Part shown: positions 1 through 6,382 of the stretch, one piece after another
Position numbering within the stretch: the stretch's first letter is position 1
How the letters are laid out: every line of letters begins with the position of its first letter
Source: UBA8516 sp964434855
GTDB taxonomy: Archaea > Thermoproteota > Nitrososphaeria > Nitrososphaerales > Nitrosopumilaceae
Direction: 5' to 3'
DNA length: 12,343 nucleotides
Assembly: GCA_964434855.1 (NCBI GenBank)
Contig: CAYSWR010000031.1
Location: 1-12,343, forward strand
Made by a program: the position numbers and the translations under genes
Notes under the pieces: generated by a model
Databases searched by the model: none
What the model was told of the DNA's origin: nothing
Seen by the model: only the letters and a program-made list of their open reading frames with translations

Positions 1-759
1 AATGGAATTTTTGGTCCTGAGCTCATGTCTATTATGCGAAAGCAGACAGAAAAAATGGGTGCTACTATTGTTGATGATGAAGTAGTTAACGTAGATTTCA
101 AACACAGACCCTTTAAGGTTCTTACACCATCCGAAGAATACGAGTCTGATGCAGTAATAATTTGCACAGGAGCAAATCCAAGAAAGATTGGCGCAAAAGG
201 CGAAATAGAATTTGGAGGAAAAGGCGTCTCATATTGCGCTACATGTGATGGACCATTTTTTAGAAATCAAGAGATCATAGTTACAGGAGGAGGAGACACG
301 GCGATGGAGGAAGCCATATTTTTAACAAAATTTGGCAAGAGTGTGCATGTCGTACACCGAAGAGACAAGCTTAGAGCTAGTCAAGTCATGCAGGATCGCG
401 CATTTGAGAACCCAAAAATAAAATTCCACTGGAACAAGGTTATCGAAGAGATAACAGGAAAAGAAAAAGTAAATCAAATAATCGTAAGAGATTTGAAAAC
501 TAACGAAAAACAACCATTAGAGGCTGGCGCACTTTTTGTTGCAATAGGACATGAACCAAACACCAAATTATTCAAAGGACAGGTTGAGCTTGATGATCAA
601 GGGTACATCATACTAAAAGATCTCACAAAAACAAGTGTGGAAGGAGTTTTTGCAGCTGGTGATGTTCATGATCACAGATACAGACAAGCAGTTACAGCTG
701 CAGGATTTGGATGCATGGCTGGAATTGATGTGGACAAGTATCTTTCTGAACTTAGATAA
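1..759 (+). CDS. trxB: Thioredoxin reductase (NADPH), 5'-truncated by window edge
   Basis: FAD/NADPH-dependent flavoenzyme that reduces thioredoxin in the cytoplasm. The frame is open from base 1, where it reads NGIFGPELMS; the ATG at 25 is internal, so about 75 N-terminal residues with the first FAD-binding Gly motif lie outside the window. The visible 252 residues hold the redox-active CATC disulfide motif (codons 235-246), the NADPH-binding GGGDTAMEEA, the HRRDKLRAS segment typical of 2'-phosphate (NADPH) recognition, and the C-terminal FAD motif GVFAAGDV followed by the QAVTAAGFG helix. Known family: low-molecular-weight TrxB with CxxC in the NADPH domain. The TAA stop lies inside the end of the convergent cysteine synthase gene (8-nt overlap). 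Identity is secure; whether NADPH is the true donor is inferred from the HRR motif. Confidence 0.95.
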   Translation, partial: NGIFGPELMSIMRKQTEKMGATIVDDEVVNVDFKHRPFKVLTPSEEYESDAVIICTGANPRKIGAKGEIEFGGKGVSYCATCDGPFFRNQEIIVTGGGDTAMEEAIFLTKFGKSVHVVHRRDKLRASQVMQDRAFENPKIKFHWNKVIEEITGKEKVNQIIVRDLKTNEKQPLEAGALFVAIGHEPNTKLFKGQVELDDQGYIILKDLTKTSVEGVFAAGDVHDHRYRQAVTAAGFGCMAGIDVDKYLSELR

Positions 760-1759
760 ACTGCAGATAGATTGCTTTTGATAGATGGACTGCTTCTTTT
801 AGAGCCTTGTCAAATTGTTCTTCAGTAAAGACTTTTTGTTGTGCATAAAGGCTCTTGAACTTGAGACCATCATCTGCAAATATTCCAACAACGCAGCCTC
901 CATCTAGTGATAGTTTTTCCATAGCAGAAAACACTGCACCAGAAGATGGACCTACCAATAGTTTTTCAGTTTCAGACAATTTTCTTACTGCCGCAAAGGC
1001 TTCTTCGTTTGTTATAGTCATCCAGTCATCAACTAAATTCTCGCGTTTTTTAAACAGGACAGGCTTGTCAGACTCGACAAAGTTACGCAATCCTTGAATG
1101 AGATGGTTTTGTTGAGGTTGAACTGCTATTGTCTTGACTTGGGGGTTTTGTTCTTTGAGATACGCAGAGATTCCAGTTATTGTTCCACCTGTTCCAACAC
1201 CTGTAAGAAAGTGGGTAACTTTGCCTTCGGTCTGCTTCCAAATTTCTGGTCCTGTTCCCTTGTAATGCCCCATAAAGTTGGCTTCATTTTCGTATTGGTT
1301 TGGCATATAGTAAATGTCAGGTCTTGCAGAGGATATGGCTCTTGCAAGGGCGATGCTTTGATCTGTGCCAGCACCTACTTTGGGACACAGGTCATCGCTT
1401 GTTTGGAATAATTTTGCGCCAAGTGAGTCAATTATCTTCTTTGTTTCCTCGCTTGCCTTTTCAGGAATTACAATCTCCACTTTGTAACCAAGTAGATTTG
1501 CTATACCAGTTAGTGCTATTCCTGTGTTGCCAGATGTTGGTTCAATGATTATGCTCTCGCCTTTTTTTAGACGACCTTTCTCTTCTCCGTCTTTTATCAT
1601 CCAGTAAGCTGCCCTGTCTTTTACAGAACCAAATGGATTGTGCGATTCTAATTTAGCATAGTGACTAACTTTATCAGAAGAAATTGAATTTAATTTTACA
1701 AGAGGAGTATTCCCAATTTTCTTTAGGGTCTCTACATCACTTACGACTTTGGTTGCCAG
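752..1759 (-). CDS. cysK: Cysteine synthase family (PLP-dependent), CTG start likely
   Basis: PLP enzyme that replaces the O-acetyl or O-phospho group of an activated serine with sulfide to make cysteine. From CTG at 1759 it has 335 residues, a normal family length: IGNTPLVKL near residue 16, GSVKDR with the PLP lysine at K47, SGNTG at 76-80, GTGGT at 189-193 (phosphate cup) and GPSSGA at 270-275. The first ATG (1600) would delete the first 53 residues, including the catalytic lysine, so it cannot be the true start. The frame stays open up to the TAA of tusA (1763-1765) and contains no ATG, GTG or TTG in that stretch. CTG 1759 lies 8 nt after a GGTGA motif, making it the best initiator. The gene sits directly behind tusA in the same frame, and its end overlaps trxB by 8 nt. 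I cannot tell O-acetylserine from O-phosphoserine specificity. Confidence 0.9.
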   Translation of the reverse strand: MATKVVSDVETLKKIGNTPLVKLNSISSDKVSHYAKLESHNPFGSVKDRAAYWMIKDGEEKGRLKKGESIIIEPTSGNTGIALTGIANLLGYKVEIVIPEKASEETKKIIDSLGAKLFQTSDDLCPKVGAGTDQSIALARAISSARPDIYYMPNQYENEANFMGHYKGTGPEIWKQTEGKVTHFLTGVGTGGTITGISAYLKEQNPQVKTIAVQPQQNHLIQGLRNFVESDKPVLFKKRENLVDDWMTITNEEAFAAVRKLSETEKLLVGPSSGAVFSAMEKLSLDGGCVVGIFADDGLKFKSLYAQQKVFTEEQFDKALKEAVHLSKAIYLQFI

Positions 1760-1762
1760 CGG

Positions 1763-2002
1763 TTATTTCACCTTTTTAATAGTAAATTCAATGTCCTTAT
1801 CGGATTTTTTAATTTCCAATAGCTGGTGGCCATTTCTGTTAACCCATCTTGAGATGTCTTCTTCAGAAGCTGGATCATCTGCAATTACTTTGAGTATGTT
1901 TCCTACAGTCATTCTTTCCATTTCTATTTTTGTCCTAAACACTGGTTCGGGGCAAAACATTCCACGCACGTCGATTACTTTAGCTGCGCCTAATTCTGAA
2001 AT
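1763..2002 (-). CDS. tusA: TusA/SirA-family sulfur carrier protein, ATT start likely
   Basis: Small sulfurtransferase carrying a persulfide on one cysteine. The signature is VIDVRGMFCPEPVFRTK, with the active Cys in the CPxP motif (C17 if ATT 2002 is the start; 79 residues). The remainder fits the fold: a helix, then a DDPASEEDISRW segment and a C-terminal strand. The first conventional start, GTG 1969, falls inside the first beta-strand (the V of DVRG), which would damage the fold. Upstream the frame is open only to the TGA at 2009-2011, and the stretch contains no ATG/GTG/TTG. ATT at 2002-2000 has AGGTGA 6 nt before it, so it is the most likely initiator. It is followed in the same frame by cysteine synthase 3 nt after its stop. 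TusA proteins serve tRNA thiolation, molybdenum cofactor or sulfur-trafficking routes; here a role in feeding sulfur to cysteine synthesis is inferred from context only. Confidence 0.85.
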   Translation of the reverse strand: MSELGAAKVIDVRGMFCPEPVFRTKIEMERMTVGNILKVIADDPASEEDISRWVNRNGHQLLEIKKSDKDIEFTIKKVK

Positions 2003-2034
2003 ATCAGTTCACCTAAATTTAAAACAAAACCAAC
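1993..2034 (-). promoter_or_regulatory. Leader of tusA: TATA-like box and GGTGA ribosome site
   Basis: On the minus strand an AT-rich TTTTAATATT box (about 2034-2043) is followed by TTTTAAAT (2024-2017) and then AGGTGA (about 2014-2009). The AGGTGA core is complementary to the archaeal 16S 3' end and stands 6 nt before the ATT codon at 2002. From the first box, transcription would start roughly 12 nt before ATT, giving a short leader that includes the ribosome site. This contrasts with the apparently leaderless neighbours and helps decide the unusual start. Confidence 0.45.
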
Positions 2035-2071
2035 AATATTAAAATCTATTCTTACCTGCAAGAATGTTTTA

Positions 2072-2992
2072 TTAACGCAGGATCATCGGCAGTATTGCTC
2101 TCAAGTTGCGCTCATACAAAATTGTGTGATCATAGTTTTTGAAATTTACTTTGTTTGAGAGTCTTGTTGAAAGATGCACTCCAACTTTATAGATTGATGT
2201 CCAAAGAAGACTATTGGGATTTGATTCAAACATCCTAATCAAAATAGAACACATGCCAGTTAGATGTGGATGGTTTTGTTTGAAATATTTTATGATGTAA
2301 TCTTTTGAGTTTGCGATTTTGTATTTTGCGTGTTCTATCATTTCTTTACTTGTTATGTATCCAGTCTCTCCAATAGAGATTCTGCCTTTTCTCATGGCAT
2401 CAAGTATGTCATCAAGTGTGTTTTCTGAATCAATCTTGTTAGTGCACCTGCCAAGTGTTGAGAGTACGTGCGAATCACTTCCTGCCACTTCGACCATGTG
2501 ATTAATTTTGGCAAAGTGTGATGCTCTTATGTTAGAGTACCTGTCTACGTTGTTGCTGTTAAAAACTTCAATTAGATCACACAAGATTGCCTTTTCACGC
2601 AATCCATTGCTTAGACCAAAAGGATGCGGCGCACATGAAACTGCACCCTGTGACTTTATCTTGTCAAGTATTTCGCCAACACTCTGACTTGGTTTTATGG
2701 TTTCAGAAATTCCGTATGCTATGATATGCGTTCCACTATCTGCAGTAATTTCTTCCGCAGGATACACATGAATATCTTTTAGTCGTTCATGATGTTTTTG
2801 ATACTCTAGTAGAGAAGAATAACCATCAAGGGTATTGTGATTTGTTACAAATAATACATCCAGCCCAAGTCTGTAAGCTTGTTCTAGTTGTTCTGTGATA
2901 GTTATACCAGAATCATATGGTGGTTCAGTTAGATCAAGTTGAAAATTGGAAAACTGGTTGTGACAGTGCAGTTCTGCTTTTAGAAGGTTCAA
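2072..2992 (-). CDS. PHP-domain metal-dependent hydrolase
   Basis: Predicted phosphoesterase of the PHP superfamily, 306 residues. Metal-binding motifs appear in order: HCH (H9, H11), TNHNTLDGY around H52 (many relatives have TDH, here TNH), YPAEEIT (E80/E81), CAPHPFG (H123) and AGSDSH (D173, H175). The PHP domain fills about residues 5-205. The last 100 residues are basic and probably helical, with no domain I recognise. Relatives include the YciV/TrpH-type phosphatases and the PHP domains of DNA polymerases and histidinol phosphatase, so the substrate cannot be named; a small nucleotide or sugar phosphate is the family-level expectation. The TTG start at 2992 lies 27 nt from a TATA-like box in the 42-bp gap after cofE, so the gene may be transcribed separately and leaderless. 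Confidence 0.85.
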   Translation of the reverse strand: MNLLKAELHCHNQFSNFQLDLTEPPYDSGITITEQLEQAYRLGLDVLFVTNHNTLDGYSSLLEYQKHHERLKDIHVYPAEEITADSGTHIIAYGISETIKPSQSVGEILDKIKSQGAVSCAPHPFGLSNGLREKAILCDLIEVFNSNNVDRYSNIRASHFAKINHMVEVAGSDSHVLSTLGRCTNKIDSENTLDDILDAMRKGRISIGETGYITSKEMIEHAKYKIANSKDYIIKYFKQNHPHLTGMCSILIRMFESNPNSLLWTSIYKVGVHLSTRLSNKVNFKNYDHTILYERNLRAILPMILR

Positions 2993-3016
2993 CGGTTATT
3001 CGCTGTCTAGTTTATC

Positions 3017-3022
3017 ATATAA
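3017..3022 (-). promoter_or_regulatory. TATA-like box for the PHP gene
   Basis: Minus-strand TTATAT centred about 27 nt upstream of the TTG start at 2992, in the short cofE-PHP gap. This spacing would put the RNA start at or next to the start codon, and no Shine-Dalgarno motif precedes the TTG. Prediction from sequence only. Confidence 0.45.
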
Positions 3023-3034
3023 TCTTTATTTTAT

Positions 3035-3775
3035 CTATCTAAAAAGATCAGTTGATCTTTTTCTTAGAAGATCATTTACTGAGCCCTTTGAATTGGAAAT
3101 TTTATAATTTCTAACTATTGCAATTGGAGTCTGCAAAGCTTTTCCCATGACAAGTTCGGCTGCAGAACAAATCTCGTCTGCAATTGCTATTGCGGTAACA
3201 TGCAATATTTTTCCAAAAGTATCTTTTGTTCCAACATAGTCAGTTATTGAAGAGATTCCTGAAATTCCTATGGCGCAGTTTGTCTGTCCTTCTCTAAAAG
3301 GCCTGCCAAATGTATCAGATATAATAACTGCAACGTTTTTTCCAGTCTTTTTTTGTATCTCTTGTTGTAGCTTTTTTGCAGACTCGTCTGCATTTTTTGG
3401 TAAAATAGTGACATGCCCATCTTTTACGTTACTTTCATCTACGCCTGCATTTGCACAAACAAGACCGTGTGGAGTTTCTACAATGATTACTCCATCATTC
3501 ATTCGTATAATACGCTTTGATTGATCAAGTATTAGCTGAACAATTCTAGGGTCTTTTTTATACGCGCTTGCTATTCCAGTTGCCAAAAGAGATGGCATTA
3601 CTTGAGATAAATTTACAATGCTACCTTCTTGCTTTGATATTATTTTCTGTGTAATTATTAGAATGTCTCCATCTTGAATTTCTGGTTTTGATGGAGATGA
3701 CAGTATTAGATTAACTATATCATCGTGTTCTTGTACGTCCTTGTCAATTTGAACAGGAATTATTTGAATTGCCAT
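3035..3775 (-). CDS. cofE: Coenzyme F420-0:L-glutamate ligase
   Basis: GTP-dependent ligase that adds L-glutamate residues (the gamma-linked tail) to F420-0 in coenzyme F420 biosynthesis. The 246 residues match the stand-alone archaeal CofE length. Recognisable segments are GDILIITQKIISKQEG (36-51), HGLVCANAGVDESN (103-116), SDTFGRPFREGQTN (153-166) with conserved acidic and polar residues for metal and nucleotide, and DYVGTKDTFGK followed by IADEICSAAELVMGK (179-212). The ATG start at 3775 is supported by a TATA-like ATTTTAAAT box 26 nt upstream, implying a leaderless message. The bacterial FbiB-type nitroreductase extension is absent. No other F420 gene is in the window. The identification is firm; the number of glutamates added cannot be read from sequence. 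Confidence 0.95.
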   Translation of the reverse strand: MAIQIIPVQIDKDVQEHDDIVNLILSSPSKPEIQDGDILIITQKIISKQEGSIVNLSQVMPSLLATGIASAYKKDPRIVQLILDQSKRIIRMNDGVIIVETPHGLVCANAGVDESNVKDGHVTILPKNADESAKKLQQEIQKKTGKNVAVIISDTFGRPFREGQTNCAIGISGISSITDYVGTKDTFGKILHVTAIAIADEICSAAELVMGKALQTPIAIVRNYKISNSKGSVNDLLRKRSTDLFR

Positions 3776-3797
3776 TTAGTGATTCTGGAGTATTACC

Positions 3798-3805
3798 ATT
3801 TAAAA
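3798..3805 (-). promoter_or_regulatory. TATA-like box for cofE
   Basis: Minus-strand TTTTAAAT centred 26 nt from the ATG at 3775, in the 41-bp gap between the SerB-like gene and cofE. No Shine-Dalgarno-like sequence lies between box and ATG, so a leaderless start is likely. Confidence 0.5.
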
Positions 3806-3816
3806 TAATACCGAAT

Positions 3817-4467
3817 TTATGCAACAGTTTGTAACTCTAACTTGCTGCCGTAGTGTTTGTTAATTAGTCCAATGAGTAGTGAGAGGTTTTTTTCTTCAAG
3901 TGTTACTGTTGCCAAGTCTTTTACGACATCCTGAGCTCTAAAGGCAACACCTAGTCCACAAATGTCAAAGAGCTTTATATCATTTGCACCATCTACTACA
4001 ACTACGATATCATCTTTTTTTTCATTCCATTCTTTTACTTTGATCAATGCAGATTTTGATTTGTCCGAGTCTACATGAATCTTTACACCTTCAAGTTTTC
4101 CGTCTTTGAAGATTAGTTCATTTGAAAACACATGATCTAAATTCAGTTCATTTTTCAGTCTGTCAGCCATGATAGTAAATCCGCCAGAAATTGCCAAAAG
4201 CCTCCATCCTGCTGCCTTGAGAGATCTACATGCTTCCTTTGCACCAATCATTATTGGAAGAGAATCAGCAACTTCTTTGCACGTCTCATAACTAATTCCT
4301 TTTAGAGTGTCTACACGTGTTCGTAGTCCTTCTTCCCAGTTTATCACACCTTGGATTCCTTTTCGTGTGATTTCCCAGATTTCGTCTTGCTTGTTTATTT
4401 TTTCTGCAAGAATGGGAAGATATTCTGCGTCAAGCAAGACTCCCTCCACATCAAAAATTGCTAGCAA
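3817..4467 (-). CDS. serB: HAD-superfamily phosphatase, SerB-like (phosphoserine phosphatase)
   Basis: 216-residue haloacid-dehalogenase hydrolase, probably removing phosphate from phosphoserine as the last step of serine synthesis. HAD motif I is FDVEGVLLD with nucleophile D6; the usual second Asp (general acid/base) is Glu at position 8, as in ThrH-type DLEGVL proteins. A cap region follows with WEEGLRTRV (43-52), which resembles the substrate-binding E/R segment of SerB. Motif II is ISGG (S94), motif III lysine lies in KSALIK (136-143), and motif IV is VDGANDI (158-164; the usual first Gly of GDGAND is Val). The start is TTG 4467, directly after an in-frame TAA. A TATA-like box at 4499-4507 gives a leader of about 10 nt. 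Serine supply would fit the cysteine synthase downstream on the same strand. The substrate remains an inference because of the Asp-to-Glu change. Confidence 0.8.
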   Translation of the reverse strand: MLAIFDVEGVLLDAEYLPILAEKINKQDEIWEITRKGIQGVINWEEGLRTRVDTLKGISYETCKEVADSLPIMIGAKEACRSLKAAGWRLLAISGGFTIMADRLKNELNLDHVFSNELIFKDGKLEGVKIHVDSDKSKSALIKVKEWNEKKDDIVVVVDGANDIKLFDICGLGVAFRAQDVVKDLATVTLEEKNLSLLIGLINKHYGSKLELQTVA

Positions 4468-4498
4468 TTAGTTTCTGTTTTTGAAACACAAATTCTGA

Positions 4499-4507
4499 TT
4501 ATATTAA
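4499..4507 (-). promoter_or_regulatory. TATA-like box for the SerB-like gene
   Basis: Minus-strand TTAATATAA, centred about 36 nt before the TTG start at 4467, so RNA would begin about 10 nt upstream of the start codon. Its upstream edge touches the 19-bp dyad at 4509-4527. Confidence 0.45.
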
Positions 4508-4508
4508 T

Positions 4509-4527
4509 CTTGATAGATCATATCAAG
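4509..4527. repeat. Perfect 7-bp inverted repeat, possible operator
   Basis: CTTGATA-GATCA-TATCAAG, a 19-bp dyad with perfect 7-bp arms and a 5-bp spacer, in the 104-bp gap between two divergent genes. It abuts the SerB-like gene's TATA-like box and lies about 14 bp upstream of the box of the plus-strand gene. That is the expected place for a transcription-factor site acting on both promoters. The short arms and AT-rich sequence make a stable RNA hairpin unlikely. Confidence 0.5.
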
Positions 4528-4540
4528 CAAAAAACACTAG

Positions 4541-4549
4541 TAATATATT
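4541..4549 (+). promoter_or_regulatory. TATA-like box for the four-Cys protein gene
   Basis: TAATATATT centred 27 nt before the ATG at 4572. This places the RNA start at or beside the start codon and suggests a leaderless message; no Shine-Dalgarno motif is present in between. Confidence 0.5.
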
Positions 4550-4571
4550 CTACGATGCTAAAATTCTCGGC

Positions 4572-4856
4572 ATGGGCGAGCTTCCACACAAATATGAAGT
4601 TACTATAAAAACAGCAACACAGACAAACAAGATTCCAGACAATGTCAAAGAAGAGATGAAAGCTTCGGGACTGATGGATGACAAAGGCAAACTCAAACTA
4701 AAAGGAGTCAGCCCAAAGGTGTTAAAAAGAATGAAAGGAGAAGCAGTGGATTGTCCAGTGCTTAAATCAGAAGTTGGTTTTATCCAATGTTTTGTATGTC
4801 CAAACTTTCAAAGTAGAGTAACAGGAAAAGTACTTTGCAAGGGAGACGCACTCTAG
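4572..4856 (+). CDS. Conserved-looking four-cysteine small protein, function unknown
   Basis: I do not recognise this 94-residue protein. The N-terminal half is Lys/Glu-rich with IPDNVKEEMKASGLMDDKGKLKLKG, which could be helix-turn-strand. The C-terminal third holds all four cysteines: C61 (DCPVLK), C73 and C76 (QCFVCPNF) and C89 (LCKGD), i.e. C-x11-C-x2-C-x12-C. That spacing could bind zinc or an iron-sulfur cluster; the sequence alone does not choose between them. There is no signal peptide or membrane segment. The start ATG is supported by a TATA-like box 27 nt upstream. It stands 42 nt ahead of proS on the same strand and may share its transcript. It shares a 104-bp promoter region, with a dyad, with the SerB-like gene. 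Codon use resembles the neighbours, and the long open frame with a fitting promoter supports a real gene. Confidence 0.8.
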   Translation: MGELPHKYEVTIKTATQTNKIPDNVKEEMKASGLMDDKGKLKLKGVSPKVLKRMKGEAVDCPVLKSEVGFIQCFVCPNFQSRVTGKVLCKGDAL

Positions 4857-4898
4857 AACCAGAAGGCTCATTAGTACATATTTTTAAAATGATGTAAT

Positions 4899-6341
4899 TT
4901 GAGCAAGGAAATTGGTATCACAGTTTCAAAAAAGGAAAATTTTAGCGAGTGGTACACCCAAATTGTACTCAAAGCCGAGCTTGCAGATTATGCTCCAGTA
5001 AAAGGATTGATCGTTCTAAGGCCATACGGATACTCGATTTGGGAATCATTGAAGTCTTCACTTGATGAGAAGCTCAAAGAAACAGGTCATGAGAATGGTT
5101 TTCTGCCTGTTTTGATTCCGGAATCGCTTCTAAGTAAAGAAGCAGAGCACTTTTCTGGTTTTAATCCAGAAGTGTTTTGGGTCACTCGCTCTGGGGACAC
5201 GGAGATAGGCGAGAAACTTGCACTGCGGCCAACATCTGAAACCCTTGCATATTCGATGTATTCAAAGTGGATAAAAAGTTGGAGAGATTTGCCACTAAAG
5301 ATTAATTTTTGGAATTCGGCATTACGTGCAGAAATAAAGGCAACAAAACCGTTTCTTAGAACATCCGAGTTTTTGTGGCAGGAAGGACACACTGTTCACT
5401 CTACAAAAGAGGAAGCAGAAGATGAAGTCATGATGATTTTAGACATTTACAAAAAGACTGTAGAAGAAGAGCTTGCAATACCTGTAATTACTGGTAAAAA
5501 AAGCGAGAAGGAAAAATTTGTTGGTGCAGTTTACACTACAACAATGGAATCCATGATGCCAGATGGCAAGGCATTGCAGATGGGAACATCACACTTTCTT
5601 GGTCAGAATTTTTCAAAACCTTTTGATGTGAAATTTTTAGACAAAAATAATGTAGAGACTTTTGCATGGCAGACATCTTGGGGAGTTTCATGGAGATTAA
5701 TTGGTGCGCTAATAATGGTGCATGGTGATGACAAAGGTCTGGTATTACCTCCACGTGTTGCACCAATTCAAGTTGTAATTGTTCCAATTTATTATTCTGA
5801 TTTAGACAGAGAAACCGTACTAAAAAAGACTCGAGAAATAGAACAGACTCTGAAGAAAAAAAAGATTCGAGTGCATGTCGATGCAAGAGACGAATGGACT
5901 CCGGGTTACAAGTTTCATGACTGGGAAATGAAAGGTGTTCCTTTAAGAATTGAAATTGGTCCAAAAGACATTGCAAAAGGCAAGATGGTTCTAGTAAGTC
6001 GAGACACACAGAAAAAATCAGATCTAGCGTTTTCAGATGCCGAAACCGGTGTAGAGTCTATGCTAAAAGAGATACAGCAAAGCCTTTTTGAGAAAGCAAA
6101 GTTGCTTCTCAAGGAAAGAACCATGAAGGTTTCAGATTTTGACAAGTTCAAATCAGAGATTGAGAACGGAATGTTTTTAGAAACATCATGGTGTGGAGAC
6201 CAGAAATGTGAAGAAAAAATAAAAGAATCTACAGGAGCTGACATACGCGTCATTCCTTTTGATAATTCTAAGACAGATGCACCTTGTGTAAACTGCAAAA
6301 GACCGGGAAAAGAAAACGTGATTTTTGCACGCGGATACTAA
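4899..6341 (+). CDS. proS: Prolyl-tRNA synthetase, archaeal/eukaryotic type
   Basis: Class II aminoacyl-tRNA synthetase joining proline to tRNA-Pro in the cytoplasm. The 480 residues fit the archaeal/eukaryote-like form without the bacterial editing insertion. Visible parts: FSEWYTQIVLKAELADY at the N-terminus, RPTSETLAYSMY, motif 2 around RAEIKATKPFLRTSEFLWQEGHT (written across codons about 5328-5391), motif 3 in SWRLIGALIMVHGDDKG, and an anticodon-binding domain beginning near VAPIQVVIVPIY. The C-terminal domain carries C432, C437, C463 and C466, a presumed zinc site, and the chain ends in Tyr as in relatives. The start is TTG 4899; the frame is closed by TGA three codons upstream and no ATG fits. 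No clear Shine-Dalgarno or well-placed TATA box was found, so it may be read from the upstream four-Cys gene transcript. Confidence 0.96.
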   Translation: MSKEIGITVSKKENFSEWYTQIVLKAELADYAPVKGLIVLRPYGYSIWESLKSSLDEKLKETGHENGFLPVLIPESLLSKEAEHFSGFNPEVFWVTRSGDTEIGEKLALRPTSETLAYSMYSKWIKSWRDLPLKINFWNSALRAEIKATKPFLRTSEFLWQEGHTVHSTKEEAEDEVMMILDIYKKTVEEELAIPVITGKKSEKEKFVGAVYTTTMESMMPDGKALQMGTSHFLGQNFSKPFDVKFLDKNNVETFAWQTSWGVSWRLIGALIMVHGDDKGLVLPPRVAPIQVVIVPIYYSDLDRETVLKKTREIEQTLKKKKIRVHVDARDEWTPGYKFHDWEMKGVPLRIEIGPKDIAKGKMVLVSRDTQKKSDLAFSDAETGVESMLKEIQQSLFEKAKLLLKERTMKVSDFDKFKSEIENGMFLETSWCGDQKCEEKIKESTGADIRVIPFDNSKTDAPCVNCKRPGKENVIFARGY

Positions 6342-6353
6342 AACAGAATACCG

Positions 6354-6362
6354 ATTAAATAA
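6354..6362 (+). promoter_or_regulatory. TATA-like box for the DedA-family gene
   Basis: ATTAAATAA in the gap after proS, centred 25-26 nt before GTG 6383 but only about 19 nt before GTG 6377. The normal archaeal TATA-to-start distance therefore favours 6383 as a leaderless start. Confidence 0.45.
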
Positions 6363-6382
6363 GGCGGAATCAGTGGGTGACT

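Noticed and set aside
752..1600. Cysteine synthase as a truncated pseudogene starting at ATG 1600
   Set aside because: The frame continues without stop or frameshift to 1763 and encodes IGNTPLVKL and the PLP-lysine motif GSVKDR; only the start codon is unusual.
1763..1969. tusA starting at GTG 1969
   Set aside because: It would begin inside the first beta-strand, and no ribosome-binding motif or suitably spaced promoter precedes it, whereas AGGTGA precedes ATT 2002.
5536..6009. 157-residue minus-strand open frame
   Set aside because: Lies wholly inside proS, antisense to conserved synthetase sequence; composition is that of a shadow frame.
5915..6298. 127-residue minus-strand open frame
   Set aside because: Antisense to the anticodon-binding and zinc region of proS, with no promoter or domain.
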